In this document: piece by piece, positions 47,317 to 58,882 of the stretch | Layout: each line of letters opens with the position of its first letter | How positions within the stretch are numbered: position 1 is the first letter of the stretch | NCBI GenBank assembly: GCA_026168805.1 | Contig: JAPFDS010000052.1 | Location: 46,882-110,881 of the forward strand | Direction of reading: 5' to 3' | Length of the DNA stretch: 64,000 nucleotides | From: Caryophanales bacterium | GTDB taxonomy: Bacteria > Bacillota > Bacilli > Bacillales > Amphibacillaceae | Notes under the pieces: generated by a model | Databases searched by the model: none | What the model was told of the DNA's origin: nothing | Seen by the model: the letters and a program-made list of their open reading frames with translations, nothing else | Position numbers and translations under genes: made by a program

Positions 47317-47784
47317 CTACTGTCTTTCCGCATCTCGGAGGGCACGATCAACATCGCGTTTCATTTGTTGACGTTTTAACGTTTCACGCTTATCAAATTG
47401 TTTTTTACCTTTTCCAAGACCAATTAATAACTTTGCATGTCCTCGTTTAATATATATTCTGAGTGGAACGAGTGTATATCCTTTTCGTTGTGTTTCACCG
47501 ATTAAGGAATCAATTTGATTGCGGTGTAATAATAATTTTCGCGTCCGTGTTGGATCATGGTTAAATCGGTTCCCTTGTTCATAAGGTGCGATATGCATAT
47601 TAATTACAAATATTTCACCATTGATGATGCGAGCGTGGGCGTCTTGTATGCTCACTCTTCCTGCTCGAAGGGATTTTATTTCTGTTCCTTTTAAAACGAG
47701 TCCCGCTTCATACGTATCTTCAATAAAATAATCATGTGACGCACGTCTATTTTGTGCAAGTGGTCGTGCATGCTTTTTAGCCAT
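47317..47784 (-). CDS. smpB: SsrA-binding protein SmpB
   Basis: The 155-aa SmpB protein binds the tRNA-like part of tmRNA and stands in for the anticodon stem in the ribosome. Typical features: [34 protein letters not shown] N-terminus (here [20 protein letters not shown]), [14 protein letters not shown], and a basic C-terminal tail starting [13 protein letters not shown]. It lies between rnr and ssrA as in other Bacillales. Confidence 0.96.
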   Translation of the reverse strand: MAKKHARPLAQNRRASHDYFIEDTYEAGLVLKGTEIKSLRAGRVSIQDAHARIINGEIFVINMHIAPYEQGNRFNHDPTRTRKLLLHRNQIDSLIGETQRKGYTLVPLRIYIKRGHAKLLIGLGKGKKQFDKRETLKRQQMKRDVDRALRDAERQ

Positions 47785-47853
47785 AACTCTTCCCCCTAGC
47801 TATTCTGCCATTGTTTATCGTATCAAATTCTAGGCAAGACCGCCAATCGTTCT

Positions 47854-48255
47854 CTATTTCTTTGGATGCAACGGCAAGTGAAGGCTCCATAATATGCCGA
47901 ACTTGTCTTCTACTAAACCAAATAAAGTGCTTGTCGGAGTTGGTCCTAGATCCATCCGAACAACTCCTTCTTTCGCTAATGTCGAGAATGCATGCATGAA
48001 CTCAAGTTCATCGATACATTGCACAAATATGGATATGGCAGATGGATTTGTTTGTTCGCGAGCAACCGTGTAATCCATGCAAATCATCGGTTGCTCATTT
48101 AAAAAACATTGGGAGTACATAATCGTACCATCTTTATTTTTTGTTATATGTGTCACTTCGAACTGTGTAAATGATTTTCTATAAAGGTCGATTGCTTTTG
48201 CAGCGTTTCCTTGGAACATCATACACGGTTGCATCGATAAGTTCACTTCTTGCAT
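47854..48255 (-). CDS. VOC superfamily (PhnB-like) protein
   Basis: A 133-aa protein with the PhnB/glyoxalase-like fold: QPCMMFQGNAAKAIDLYRKS at the N-terminus, FLNEQPMICMDY, and FGLVEDKFGILWSLHLP at the C-terminus. Activity cannot be assigned; many members are dioxygenase-like or have no known substrate. It is inserted between rnr and smpB, which are neighbours in B. subtilis. Confidence 0.82.
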   Translation of the reverse strand: MQEVNLSMQPCMMFQGNAAKAIDLYRKSFTQFEVTHITKNKDGTIMYSQCFLNEQPMICMDYTVAREQTNPSAISIFVQCIDELEFMHAFSTLAKEGVVRMDLGPTPTSTLFGLVEDKFGILWSLHLPLHPKK

Positions 48256-48277
48256 AAACGATCAACCTTTCTACACC

Positions 48278-50416
48278 TTACTTCAAGACTTCGACTAATT
48301 CGAAATCAACAGCTCTTTCTTCGATATTGACGCCAATCACTTTGATCCGTACTTCTTCCCCAATTCGGTATACGTTCGCTGTTCGCTCTCCAATGAGTGC
48401 GTAACTACGTTCGTCAAAGTGATAGTAGTCGTCTGTCATGTAACTCACGTGAATGAGTCCTTCGACTGTATTTTCGAGCTCGACGAATAAACCAAAGTTT
48501 GTAACTGAACTGATGACACCATCATATTCTTCGCCGATCTTATCTTGCATATATTCCGCTTTCTTTAAATCATTTACTTCACGTTCAGCATCCACTGCTG
48601 TTCGCTCACGTTCAGATGTATGCTGTGCAAGGTCAGGTAAAATTCCTTTCCATTGATCCAGCGTCTTTTGATCCATTTTTCCTTCTATTAAATACGTACG
48701 AATGAGGCGATGAACGGTTAAGTCTGGATATCGACGTATCGGCGCTGTAAAATGCGTATAAAATTCAGTGGCTAAACCAAAGTGTCCCACATTTTGCGGA
48801 TCGTATTTCGCTTGCTTTAATGAACGAAGCATTAATTTTGAAATAATCATTTCTTCTCGTTCTCCAGCCACTTTTTCCAATATTTTTTGCAGTTCTTGTG
48901 GATGAATCTCATTGGCCGTTCCTTTAACTGAATGTCCAAGACCAGCTAGAAATTCAAAGAAGTGCTGGAGTTTTCCTTCTTCCGGATCTTCGTGAATGCG
49001 GTGAATAAATGGTACATCGATCCAGTGAAAATGCTCAGCAATGGTTTCATTGGTGATGAGCATAAACTCTTCAATGAGTTTTTCTCCAATCGAACGTTCA
49101 CGAATAGCGATATCCTCGACGTGTCCTTCGTCATCCACTTCAATTTTGGCTTCTTTAAAGTCGAAATCAATGGCTCCCCGGTCCATACGGTTGGCACGCA
49201 ATATTTCAGCGAGTTGTTGCATTTGCTCAAACATCGGTACAAGTTCTTTATATTTATCACGTTCGTCTATATCTCGTTCTTCTAAAATTTTATTGACAGA
49301 CTTATACGTCATTCGTTCATTGGAGCGAATCACTGCTTCAAAGATTTCGTGTTCAACGACTTTTCCGTGGGAGTCTATTTCCATTTCACACGCTAACGTC
49401 AGTCGGTCAACTCCTGGATTCAGTGAACAAATACCATTGGATAGTCGGTGGGGAATCATTGGAATGACCCGGTCGACTAAATAAACACTTGTCCCTCGTT
49501 CATAGGCTTCTTTATCCATTGGAGAATTCGATGGGATATAGTAACTCACATCGGAAATATGCACGGTTAGAATAGTATTTCCATTCGCCGCTTTTTTCAC
49601 CCCGATTGCGTCATCTAAGTCTTTTGCATCTGCTCCGTCAATCGTTACAACGACTTCATCTCGACAATCTTTTCGCTCGGAAATTTCTGCTGGCGATACT
49701 TCTTCCCCGATCTTGGCAGCTTGTTCGATAACTTCTTCTGGGAAGTCGATAGGAATGCCATTTTTGTAAATGATTGAAATAATATCAATCCCTGGATCAT
49801 TTTTATGCCCTAAAATATTGACGACAATACCTTCTGCACTTTTACCACCTTCAGGATATTTTGTAATTTCGACAATTACTTTATGCCCTGAAATGGCTCC
49901 ATTGGTATTTTCTTTAGGAATAAAAATATCGTGTGGAATCCGCTTATCATCAGCGATGACAAACCCAAATGCACGATTGGATTCAAACGTTCCTACTACT
50001 TGGGTGATCGTTCGTTCTATAATCCGAACAACCGTCCCTTCTGGTCGATGAGCGTCATCGCCCTTCTTTTCCAATCGAACGAGTACAATATCATTATTCA
50101 TCGCTGTATTCAGATCCGAATAATGAATATAAATATCTGTTTGATCTTCATCGTCTGGGATGAGAAAGGCAAACCCCTTTTTATGCATTTGAATTTTACC
50201 GCGGATTAAATTCATTTTGTGCGGCAAACCAAATCTGTTTTTTCGTGTACGAACGAGAGCACCTTCATCTTCTAGTTCATTTAGGGCAATCACGAGTTGT
50301 TTAAAGTCTTCCGAATGGTCATACGAAAGAGCTTGTTCAATTTCATCAACTCGTAAAGGTCTTGTGCCACTTTCTTTAAAATATGTGTATACTTCTTCTT
50401 TAATATTTTTCGTCAA
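48278..50416 (-). CDS. rnr: Ribonuclease R
   Basis: A 712-aa 3'-5' exoribonuclease. Order of domains: N-terminal helix-turn-helix, cold-shock-like OB folds ([20 protein letters not shown] and [20 protein letters not shown]), the RNB catalytic domain with the acidic cluster [18 protein letters not shown], and a C-terminal S1 domain ([20 protein letters not shown]). It degrades structured RNA and nonstop messages with tmRNA and SmpB, whose genes follow. It lies 25 bp after est. Confidence 0.95.
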   Translation of the reverse strand: MTKNIKEEVYTYFKESGTRPLRVDEIEQALSYDHSEDFKQLVIALNELEDEGALVRTRKNRFGLPHKMNLIRGKIQMHKKGFAFLIPDDEDQTDIYIHYSDLNTAMNNDIVLVRLEKKGDDAHRPEGTVVRIIERTITQVVGTFESNRAFGFVIADDKRIPHDIFIPKENTNGAISGHKVIVEITKYPEGGKSAEGIVVNILGHKNDPGIDIISIIYKNGIPIDFPEEVIEQAAKIGEEVSPAEISERKDCRDEVVVTIDGADAKDLDDAIGVKKAANGNTILTVHISDVSYYIPSNSPMDKEAYERGTSVYLVDRVIPMIPHRLSNGICSLNPGVDRLTLACEMEIDSHGKVVEHEIFEAVIRSNERMTYKSVNKILEERDIDERDKYKELVPMFEQMQQLAEILRANRMDRGAIDFDFKEAKIEVDDEGHVEDIAIRERSIGEKLIEEFMLITNETIAEHFHWIDVPFIHRIHEDPEEGKLQHFFEFLAGLGHSVKGTANEIHPQELQKILEKVAGEREEMIISKLMLRSLKQAKYDPQNVGHFGLATEFYTHFTAPIRRYPDLTVHRLIRTYLIEGKMDQKTLDQWKGILPDLAQHTSERERTAVDAEREVNDLKKAEYMQDKIGEEYDGVISSVTNFGLFVELENTVEGLIHVSYMTDDYYHFDERSYALIGERTANVYRIGEEVRIKVIGVNIEERAVDFELVEVLK

Positions 50417-50441
50417 TTCGATCCACCTCTTTCATATTTAT

Positions 50442-51194
50442 TTATGCATCTTCACTCCAATCAAGTGTTTCTAGAAATGCTAATACGTCTTCATGTAATT
50501 GCTCTCTCTCTTTATCCAAAGTAATCACATGACCGGAGTTTTCATACCATTTAATATCTTTTTGTGTAGCTTCTACATGTTCATAAATGTACGTGGCACT
50601 TTTTGGATTAATCATTTGGTCCTTTGAAGCTTGGACAACAAATGTCGGGGTATAAATGGTGTCAATTTGCGTGCTTACCTCACTAATAAATTGCCCAATT
50701 TCTTCAAATGTATTTGATTTTTGTTCAAAAAGTGCTTTCATTTCCGCTTCGATGGTATCTTCATCTTTTCGTTCTAACTGTTTATATTGTCTCGCAAACT
50801 GCTTAAACCCGCCTGTTAATTGTTCTTCATTGTCGAAAAACATTGGGGTGCACATCGGAATGACTCCTTGTACTTTTGTCATGTAAGATAACTTCAATCC
50901 AAGGACTCCGCCCATCGAAAGGCCTGCGACGGCAATTTCTTCATATCCTTCATCTTTTAAGTAGTCATATGCAGCAACAACATCTTCCCACCAATCAGAA
51001 GGTGTAGTTTTTAATAACTCTTCAGGTGGCTTTCCGTGGCCCCGATAAATAGGTGCATGGGTTGTATAATTATGTTTCTCTAAAAAACGGCCTAACATAC
51101 GTACGTCTGCTGAATGACCGGTAAATCCATGTAATAATAATACAGCACGTTTTCCTGCTTTAAATGTAAATGGCTCTGGCAACTTAATATTCAC
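50442..51194 (-). CDS. est: Carboxylesterase (Est30/YvaK type)
   Basis: A 250-aa alpha/beta hydrolase. Oxyanion region VLLHGFTGHSADVRMLGRFL, nucleophile Ser in VAGLSMGGVLG, acid in VVQASKDQMINPKSA and His in YENSGHVITLDKE. It matches the small thermostable esterases of Bacillus found between secG and rnr. Natural substrate unknown. Confidence 0.9.
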   Translation of the reverse strand: MNIKLPEPFTFKAGKRAVLLLHGFTGHSADVRMLGRFLEKHNYTTHAPIYRGHGKPPEELLKTTPSDWWEDVVAAYDYLKDEGYEEIAVAGLSMGGVLGLKLSYMTKVQGVIPMCTPMFFDNEEQLTGGFKQFARQYKQLERKDEDTIEAEMKALFEQKSNTFEEIGQFISEVSTQIDTIYTPTFVVQASKDQMINPKSATYIYEHVEATQKDIKWYENSGHVITLDKEREQLHEDVLAFLETLDWSEDA

Positions 51195-51260
51195 TTCTCG
51201 TGCAACTCCTTGTTCAACGATTCTGTTATCTATTCATAGTAACATACTACAATCCAAAGA

Positions 51261-51300
51261 AAAAAAGAAACCCTTATTACAGCGTTTTGTAATAAGGGTT
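51261..51300 (-). terminator. Terminator after secG
   Basis: AACCCTTATTACA pairs with TGTAATAAGGGTT, followed by TCTTTTTTTC on the minus strand, just after the secG stop. Confidence 0.9.
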
Positions 51301-51307
51301 GCGTGTA

Positions 51308-51538
51308 TTAAAGAACGTATGCGCTCATAAATGCTAGTAGGAAGAATAAAGCTCCGGTAACGATTGTTCCTCGGTGGAGTACTAAATCCATACCACGTGC
51401 TTTCTTTTTCCCAAATAATTGTTCCGCACCACCTGAAATTGCGCCTGATAGTCCAGCACTTGATCCAGATTGCAATAATACAAATATAATAAGGACGATA
51501 ATATCAATAACGAGTAATACATTTACTATCCCAACCAT
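51308..51538 (-). CDS. secG: Preprotein translocase subunit SecG
   Basis: A 76-aa protein with two membrane helices ([20 protein letters not shown] and [19 protein letters not shown]) and the SecG loop [31 protein letters not shown]. It stabilises SecYE and eases insertion of SecA. ATG 51538 is about 12 nt after AGGAGG; the open frame upstream of it is not conserved in type. Confidence 0.93.
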   Translation of the reverse strand: MVGIVNVLLVIDIIVLIIFVLLQSGSSAGLSGAISGGAEQLFGKKKARGMDLVLHRGTIVTGALFFLLAFMSAYVL

Positions 51539-51650
51539 ACTCAGTGGCCACCTCCTGCGACGACAAATAACTACTTGTATATTAGCACATAATAGAATCA
51601 TTAAGCAAGCAGATGAATGTCATAATTTCGTCTGAAAGCCTCATATTTGT

Positions 51651-51678
51651 TTGAAAGTAGAGACAGGCATCGTATACT
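51651..51678 (+). promoter_or_regulatory. Possible ptsI promoter
   Basis: TTGAAA (51651-51656), 16-bp spacer, TATACT (51673-51678), 67 bp before the ptsI start. Confidence 0.5.
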
Positions 51679-51745
51679 ATATAGTAACACAGTTTGTAGA
51701 CTTTGATTCCTCTAGCGAATCATTGGCAGAAAGGATGAGTCAACA

Positions 51746-53458
51746 ATGAAGAAGATGAAAGGCATTGCCGCATCCACTGGAATCGCAATTGCAAAAGCTT
51801 ATATGTTAGATACACCAGATCTTTCGTTTGAAAAAGAAACAATCGAACTTCCTGCAACTGAAATTTCTCGATTAGACATTGCGCTCACCAGCTCGATTAA
51901 GGAATTAGAGGGCATTCAAAGTCATACGAAAAAAACAATTGATGAAGAACATGCAGAAATATTTGCTGCACACATATTAATGTTAAAAGACCCGGAATTT
52001 ATCGGTTCAGTGAAAGAAACGATTACAAAGAAACGTATCAATGCTGAAGCAGCATTTTTCGAAACAGCTACATCCTCTATACAATCGTTCGAACAGATGG
52101 ACAATCCGCACATGCGCGAACGAGCAGCTGACATTACAGATGTACGAGAGAGAGTATTAGCGCATTTATTGGGCGTTTCATTGCCAAATCCTGCACTCAT
52201 TGATGAGGAAGTCATTTTAATTGCCGAAGATCTCACACCCTCAGATACGGCCCAACTCAATCGAACATTTATTCAAGCCTTTGCGACAGACAAAGGGGGG
52301 CGCACGTCCCATTCGGCAATCATGGCCCGTTCTCTGGAAATTCCGGCTGTTGTTGGAATCGAAGGCTTAACAGATGCCGTTACCCACGGGGATGTCATTA
52401 TTGTCGACGGAATCGATGGACGCGTGATTGTTCAACCGTCAGATGAGCAAGTCGCTGCAGCCATTACAAAGCAACAAGCATTTGAGGCTGAGAAGAAATC
52501 ATGGGAGACGCTCATCGATCGTCCTTCGATTTCTAAGGACGGGCACCGGATCGACATTGCAGCAAACATTGGTACTCCTGAGGACGTGGAAAGTGTTATT
52601 GCTAACGGCGGGGAAGGCATTGGCCTTTATCGTACGGAATTTTTATATATGGATACAAATAAACTACCTTCAGAAGATGAACAATTTGAAGCGTTTAAAT
52701 ATGTATTAGAAAAAATGAACAATCAGCCAGTCGTCGTTCGTACGTTGGACATTGGTGGTGACAAAAACATACCCTACTTAGAACTTCCTGAGGAGATGAA
52801 TCCATTTTTAGGCCACCGGGCGATTCGGTATTGTTTAGCCAATGAAGATGTATTCAGACCGCAATTACGTGCACTCCTACGAGCGAGTAATTATGGGAAT
52901 TTAAAAATCATGTTTCCAATGGTTGCAACATTGGAAGAATTTCGGAAAGCAAAATCCATTTTTGAAGAAGAAAAAGCTGCTTTACTAAAGCAAGGGATGC
53001 AAGTTTCCCAATCCATTGAATTAGGAATCATGGTGGAGATTCCGTCCACAGCCCTCTTAGCAAAGCAATTCGCTAAAGAAGTTGATTTCTTCAGTATTGG
53101 AACGAATGATTTAATTCAGTACACAATGGCCGCTGATCGGATGAACGAACAAGTGTCGTATTTATATCAACCACACCATCCAGCCATTTTACAGCTCATT
53201 AAAAATGTCATTGATGCCGCTCACGCGGAAGGCAAATGGGTCGGCATGTGTGGGGAGATGGCTAGTGACGAGCGAGAAATTCCGCTTCTCCTCGGATTAG
53301 GGCTTGATGAATTCAGCATGAGCGCTTCTTCCATCTTACAAACACGCGCTCAAGTAGCGACTCTATCTCAACAAGATCTAGCAGAACACATGGACCAAAT
53401 TTTACAATTAGCGACTGCTGATGAGGTACTTGATTACGTAAACAATATCATTATGTAA
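51746..53458 (+). CDS. ptsI: PTS phosphoenolpyruvate-protein phosphotransferase (Enzyme I)
   Basis: The 570-aa Enzyme I takes phosphate from PEP to HPr at the head of the sugar phosphotransferase system. The phosphorylated histidine is H189 in [13 protein letters not shown]; the PEP-binding barrel includes [44 protein letters not shown] and the catalytic Cys in [11 protein letters not shown]. The gene has its own promoter-like sequence and no ptsH (HPr) gene beside it, which is unusual because ptsHI is normally one operon in Bacillales. GAAAGGATG precedes the ATG. Confidence 0.94.
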   Translation: MKKMKGIAASTGIAIAKAYMLDTPDLSFEKETIELPATEISRLDIALTSSIKELEGIQSHTKKTIDEEHAEIFAAHILMLKDPEFIGSVKETITKKRINAEAAFFETATSSIQSFEQMDNPHMRERAADITDVRERVLAHLLGVSLPNPALIDEEVILIAEDLTPSDTAQLNRTFIQAFATDKGGRTSHSAIMARSLEIPAVVGIEGLTDAVTHGDVIIVDGIDGRVIVQPSDEQVAAAITKQQAFEAEKKSWETLIDRPSISKDGHRIDIAANIGTPEDVESVIANGGEGIGLYRTEFLYMDTNKLPSEDEQFEAFKYVLEKMNNQPVVVRTLDIGGDKNIPYLELPEEMNPFLGHRAIRYCLANEDVFRPQLRALLRASNYGNLKIMFPMVATLEEFRKAKSIFEEEKAALLKQGMQVSQSIELGIMVEIPSTALLAKQFAKEVDFFSIGTNDLIQYTMAADRMNEQVSYLYQPHHPAILQLIKNVIDAAHAEGKWVGMCGEMASDEREIPLLLGLGLDEFSMSASSILQTRAQVATLSQQDLAEHMDQILQLATADEVLDYVNNIIM

Positions 53459-53693
53459 AATAGGTTTAAAGACAGAACGTACTCCCAAAAAACGTGGATT
53501 GTGGACTCTCTAAGATATGTTATAAAACGTATTTCCAATAGGGAGTCAAAAAACGATTCACCCACATCAATTGCGTCACAGCGACATATGGATGATAATA
53601 GTGCTCCACTTGAAGTGATTCAGAGTTTTCTTAGGTCTAAAAAAGTGAAACAACTGTGATATAATAAAGGTAATTCAATTGAGGTGAGGTATA

Positions 53694-53960
53694 ATGGGTT
53701 CATTGAATCATCATGTGAAAAAAGAACTTGCAAATGCATTAGGTGATGAGAATGAAACGATATTTGTCGTTGATGGGAAATTAATCTCCTTGGAAGTTCA
53801 CGATACAGCTTCTGTGATAGAAGAATTTGATAATTTGGCAGAGGAAATTGAAGCATACCCGGAATTAAAAGAATCGCTTCAACGTTTTCTTGATAATCCA
53901 GACATGGAACGCTATACAGCAAAAGAACTAAAGGAGTTAAGGTATGGACAAAGAAAGTAA
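53694..53960 (+). CDS. Antitoxin of type II toxin-antitoxin module 1
   Basis: An 88-aa acidic protein preceding a RelE/ParE-like toxin gene, overlapping it by 17 bp. The middle (LEVHDTASVIEEFDNLAEEI) and the C-terminal helix with NPDMERYTAKELKELRYGQR have the character of an antitoxin that wraps its toxin. GAGGTGAGG precedes the ATG, and TATAAT lies at 53660-53665. Family assignment is by position and composition, less by sequence. Confidence 0.7.
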   Translation: MGSLNHHVKKELANALGDENETIFVVDGKLISLEVHDTASVIEEFDNLAEEIEAYPELKESLQRFLDNPDMERYTAKELKELRYGQRK

Positions 53961-54243
53961 CCGGAATTTTTCGGTTTATTTTACGGAGGAGTTTAACAAG
54001 TGCTTAGATCAAATTCAATCGTTCTTTGCTGATCAAGGAGTAGATGTGCTTGAATGGTGGGTTACCAAAGAAGATAACATGATTAACGAAATTGATCATC
54101 TGTTATCTTCTTTTCCATATGTAGGAAAAAGCCAACATCGAATGTTAAATTATCTAATTTTCTATATGGTTTTTGAAGACGAAGAAACAATTGTCGTTAT
54201 TAACATACTACCATCCCGTTCTAAACGTAAGCGAATAAGGTAA
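53944..54243 (+). CDS. RelE/ParE-like toxin of module 1
   Basis: A 99-aa basic protein with the RelE/ParE superfamily layout: FSVYFTEEFNKCLDQIQSFF, SSFPYVGKSQHRMLNYLIFY and EETIVVINILPSRSKRKRIR at the C-terminus. Such toxins cut mRNA on the ribosome or act on gyrase; which applies is not clear. Starts within the antitoxin gene. Confidence 0.78.
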   Translation: MDKESNRNFSVYFTEEFNKCLDQIQSFFADQGVDVLEWWVTKEDNMINEIDHLLSSFPYVGKSQHRMLNYLIFYMVFEDEETIVVINILPSRSKRKRIR

Positions 54244-54310
54244 TTCAAGAATCGGGCCATTTTCTTAAAAATAAATTTTGGCTTTATGAGTTTGAAAAGG
54301 AGAGGTTAAG

Positions 54311-54481
54311 TTGTTATATATTAATGCTGGTTTAAGTCTATTTATAATAAGTCTAAGTTTATTTTTAATTGCGATGAATGTAAAAAATATACCTTTTATT
54401 ATCGTAGGTTTAATTATTAATTTTGTAGGGGCAGTTATGTTAGTTATTGGTGGAATTAAAAGGGGTAAAGAGGCTTATTAA
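54311..54481 (+). CDS. Small two-helix membrane protein
   Basis: A 56-aa frame from TTG 54311 with AGGAGAGG upstream. Two hydrophobic segments: LSLFIISLSLFLIAMNV and FIIVGLIINFVGAVMLVIGG, then a basic KRGKEAY end. It lies between the two toxin-antitoxin modules, and copies of AATCGGGC flank it (54250-54257 and 54493-54500). Not recognised; unknown function. Confidence 0.55.
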   Translation: MLYINAGLSLFIISLSLFLIAMNVKNIPFIIVGLIINFVGAVMLVIGGIKRGKEAY

Positions 54482-54620
54482 AGGTCCTCTTCAATCGGGC
54501 GCAGATTATTAAACAGGATACTTACTCATGGATTTTCACCGTGTTTAATATAAAACATTGGTAATACTATATTATTAATCGTGTGTAGGTATTTTACCCC
54601 CTATGTTTTATATGTAAATA

Positions 54621-54638
54621 TTGATATAATTATATCAA
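54621..54638 (+). promoter_or_regulatory. Palindromic operator of toxin-antitoxin module 2
   Basis: TTGATATAATTATATCAA, a perfect 18-bp palindrome with a -10 like TATAAT inside, followed 5 bp later by another TGATATA half-site. It lies 30 bp upstream of the antitoxin start, where antitoxin or complex would bind for autoregulation. Confidence 0.7.
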
Positions 54639-54667
54639 CTAACTGATATAAGGAGTGTGTAATTATA

Positions 54668-54934
54668 ATGATAATAAAACCATCGGCAGCATTAAGAAAT
54701 GATTACTCTGCAATTTCAAATCTTGCAAAAGAAACCAAAGAACCTATATATATAACAAAGAATGGCGAGGGGGATATGGTTCTCATGAGTATTGATGCCT
54801 TTGAAAAAAGAGAACAAATTTTACAGCTTCGTTCAAAAGTATTACAGGCAGAACAGGAAAGAATCGGTGGAGCAGAAACCTTCAGTATTTCCGAGACAAG
54901 AAAAAAACTAAGCGAGCGAGCAGATGAAGTATAA
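54668..54934 (+). CDS. Phd/YefM family antitoxin of module 2
   Basis: An 88-aa protein with the Phd/YefM DNA-binding N-terminus (KPSAALRNDYSAISNLAKET, then PIYITKNGEGDMVLMSIDAFEKRE) and a C-terminal toxin-neutralising tail. AAGGAG precedes the ATG. The end overlaps the toxin start by 11 bp. Confidence 0.87.
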   Translation: MIIKPSAALRNDYSAISNLAKETKEPIYITKNGEGDMVLMSIDAFEKREQILQLRSKVLQAEQERIGGAETFSISETRKKLSERADEV

Positions 54935-55229
54935 AATTGAAATTCTGCCTTCCGCTTGGGAAGACTTAAAAAAGATTCAGGATTATTATTTAATACAGTT
55001 TGATTTGCAAACGGCAATGAAGGTCAGTAACTATATATTGAATACGATTGAACGACTGGAGGATTTTCCGGATTCGGGTTCAATGACACCAGATACATGG
55101 TTGAATGAACAAGGTTATCGTATGGTGATTTCAAAAAAACATGTAGCCATTTATCGTAAAATCGAGGATGCGATTTATATTTATCATATTGCTGATACAC
55201 AGACAGAGTATACAAAATTATTTTATTAA
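54924..55229 (+). CDS. RelE/ParE family toxin of module 2
   Basis: A 101-aa protein of the RelE/ParE superfamily: YKIEILPSAWEDLKKIQDYY, NTIERLEDFPDSGSMTPDTW, YRMVISKKHVAIYRKIEDAI and a final HIADTQTEYTKLFY. The central pattern with PDSG is closer to ParE/YoeB-like plasmid stabilisation toxins. Coupled to the antitoxin gene by overlap. Confidence 0.85.
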   Translation: MKYKIEILPSAWEDLKKIQDYYLIQFDLQTAMKVSNYILNTIERLEDFPDSGSMTPDTWLNEQGYRMVISKKHVAIYRKIEDAIYIYHIADTQTEYTKLFY

Positions 55230-55360
55230 AAAAAGAGAATTAAATCTTGTTTAACAAATTCGATAGCACTTGTTATAGATTCTTTAAATGCTATCCTAAT
55301 TAAAAGTTGAAGGATACGTTTTCTATCCCTTTTCTCAGGTTAATCCAAATACCTTATATA

Positions 55361-55397
55361 TAATCCCTCACATTTTTAACCTGTGAGGGATTTTTTC
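55361..55397 (+). terminator. Terminator after toxin-antitoxin module 2
   Basis: AATCCCTCACA pairs with TGTGAGGGATT across a 9-nt loop, followed by TTTTTT on the plus strand. It lies between convergent genes and may also serve the nitroreductase on the minus strand. Confidence 0.87.
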
Positions 55398-55405
55398 ATC
55401 TAATC

Positions 55406-55981
55406 TCATTCATTGATAAACTGCATTTTCTCCTGAATAGGCGTTCGCTCTCGGAATGGTGGTACTTTTTCAGGATACCCTACTTGCATCACACCAACGA
55501 TTTTCGTTGTTTTGGAGAGCCCTATCTCCTCTAGAAAATAGGGGTCATGCATGTAAGGAGTGATTGTCCACAACATACCCACTCCCAACTCCCAACCTGC
55601 CAACTGAGCATTTTGAATAAAAGCACTCACCGAAGCAAACTCTTCTTCGTATCGAACCTTATCTGTAGGTGGTTCAAAATGAATCACAATATGATGCGGG
55701 ATCTCGTGCAAAAACTGTTTCATTGATGCGATCATTTGAATCGTTTTTGCTTCATGTGTATTCGGAAGAAATCCAATCCGGGCATAACTATCCATAATTG
55801 CATCAATAAATCTCGTTTTTCCCTCTCGTTGAAATACATCGACTTTCCAACTTTCTGTTAAATAATGTGTTGGTGCGTACGATGCATACGTAAAAATTTG
55901 CTCGAGTATCTCAGGTGCAACCTCCTTACGTGTAAACGTATGGATGGATCTTCGGTCTTTCAATGTCTGTAGTATTGACAA
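55406..55981 (-). CDS. Nitroreductase family protein
   Basis: A 191-aa FMN-type nitroreductase fold protein (SILQTLKDRRSIHTFTRKEV, SYAPTHYLTESWKVDVF, WELGVGMLWTITPY). TTG 55981 is preferred since AGGGG lies 8 nt upstream; a TTG seven codons earlier lies inside the eno terminator. Substrate unknown. It is not closely similar to the nitroreductase at 34205-34789. Confidence 0.8.
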   Translation of the reverse strand: MSILQTLKDRRSIHTFTRKEVAPEILEQIFTYASYAPTHYLTESWKVDVFQREGKTRFIDAIMDSYARIGFLPNTHEAKTIQMIASMKQFLHEIPHHIVIHFEPPTDKVRYEEEFASVSAFIQNAQLAGWELGVGMLWTITPYMHDPYFLEEIGLSKTTKIVGVMQVGYPEKVPPFRERTPIQEKMQFINE

Positions 55982-56003
55982 AACATCATCCCCTATAATC
56001 AAA

Positions 56004-56039
56004 ACTCCCTAACAAGAAATCATTCTTTGTTAGGGAGTC
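56004..56039 (-). terminator. Terminator of the glycolytic genes after eno
   Basis: ACTCCCTAACAA pairs with TTGTTAGGGAGT, followed by TTTGATT on the minus strand, five bases after the eno stop. Confidence 0.87.
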
Positions 56040-56044
56040 TTTGA

Positions 56045-57340
<1,296 letters not shown>

Positions 57341-58882
57341 TTATTTTATAACAAGTGACTTTCCTGTCATCTCTGTTGGTTGATTGATTTCTAATAACTC
57401 TAATAGTGTAGGCGCTAAATCTGCTAGTATTCCATCTTCTCGTAAACGAATATCTTTTTCCGTTACGACGATGACTGGCACTTTATTTGTCGTATGTGCT
57501 GTCATTGGTTGATCCTCTAACGTACGTACTTCGTCAGCATTCCCATGATCCGCAGTAATGATGGCCTCACCACCGATGGATATCAGTTTATCAATGATTT
57601 TCCCTAAACATGCATCAACCGCTTCTACTGCTTGAATGGTTGGCTCTAGCATTCCTGAATGCCCAACCATATCTGGATTGGCAAAATTTAAAATAAACGC
57701 ATCATGAATGTTTTCATCTAATTGGTCAATTAATCGATCGGTTAGCTCATATGCACTCATTTCTGGTTGAAGATCATATGTAGCGACTTTTGGTGAATTG
57801 ATTAACAATCTTTTTTCACCTGGAAAAGGTTCTTCTCTTCCACCATTCATGAAATACGTAACATGGGGATATTTTTCTGTTTCTGCGATCCGTAACTGTG
57901 TACGATTTTCTGTTGCCAACACTTCCCCAATGGTTTGCTCCAGTTCAAGAGGTGAAAATGCCACTTCTCCAAGCACTTGGTTACTATAATGCATCATCAT
58001 CACAAATGGATAGATATGATCGCCAGTTGCTTCTCGATCAAATCCTTCGAAGTTCGGATTCGTGATCGCTTCAGATAGCTGGCGCGCTCGATCTGGCCTA
58101 AAATTATAAAAAATAATCGAATCCCCGTCTGCTACCGGAGCAATGGGCTTATCATCTTCTCCGAGTATAACAGATGGTACAACAAATTCATCATAAATGT
58201 GGGCATCATAAGCTTTTTCAATGACTTCAAATGGTGAATGGAAAACGGGTCCAACTCCTTGCATAATGGCGTCATAGGCTTGTTTTACACGTTCCCATCG
58301 TTCATCACGATCCATCGCATAATAACGTCCAGAAATGGTCGCTATTTCACCAACACCAATGCGCTCGATTTCTGCTTCTAGTTGTTCCAGATACGTCCGG
58401 GCAGTTTTAGGTCCAACATCTCGTCCATCTAAAAATGCATGGACATAAACTTTTGTCAGTTTGAGTTGTTTCGCTAACTCGAGCAAAGCGATGAGATGAT
58501 TGATATGACTGTGAACACCACCATCCGATAATAACCCCATTAAATGAACAGCTTTATCATTTTTCTGTGCTTTCTTCATCGTCCGCGTAAATGCATTATC
58601 TTGAAAAAATGTCCCTTCATCAATTGCTTTTTGGATACGTGTTAAGCTCTGGTAAACAATACGGCCTGCGCCAATATTTAAATGACCAACTTCTGAGTTC
58701 CCCATTTGACCTTCTGGCAGACCAACCGCTTCTCCACTTGCGCGCATAAGCGCGTGGGGATATGTATTCCAGTACGCATCCAAATTAGGCGTGTGCGCTT
58801 GTTTTACGGCGTTTCCAAAAGTTTCGTCACGCATACCAAGTCCATCTAAAATAATTAGTGCCTTCGTTTGTTTCACAGTCAT
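57341..58882 (-). CDS. gpmI: Cofactor-independent phosphoglycerate mutase
   Basis: A 513-aa manganese-dependent phosphoglycerate mutase of the alkaline phosphatase fold. The phosphoserine lies in [17 protein letters not shown]; metal ligands include the N-terminal [11 protein letters not shown] and late [12 protein letters not shown] and [10 protein letters not shown]. Its ATG overlaps the tpiA stop by 4 bp. Spore formers use this pH-sensitive enzyme to hold 3-phosphoglycerate in spores. Confidence 0.97.
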   Translation of the reverse strand: MTVKQTKALIILDGLGMRDETFGNAVKQAHTPNLDAYWNTYPHALMRASGEAVGLPEGQMGNSEVGHLNIGAGRIVYQSLTRIQKAIDEGTFFQDNAFTRTMKKAQKNDKAVHLMGLLSDGGVHSHINHLIALLELAKQLKLTKVYVHAFLDGRDVGPKTARTYLEQLEAEIERIGVGEIATISGRYYAMDRDERWERVKQAYDAIMQGVGPVFHSPFEVIEKAYDAHIYDEFVVPSVILGEDDKPIAPVADGDSIIFYNFRPDRARQLSEAITNPNFEGFDREATGDHIYPFVMMMHYSNQVLGEVAFSPLELEQTIGEVLATENRTQLRIAETEKYPHVTYFMNGGREEPFPGEKRLLINSPKVATYDLQPEMSAYELTDRLIDQLDENIHDAFILNFANPDMVGHSGMLEPTIQAVEAVDACLGKIIDKLISIGGEAIITADHGNADEVRTLEDQPMTAHTTNKVPVIVVTEKDIRLREDGILADLAPTLLELLEINQPTEMTGKSLVIK

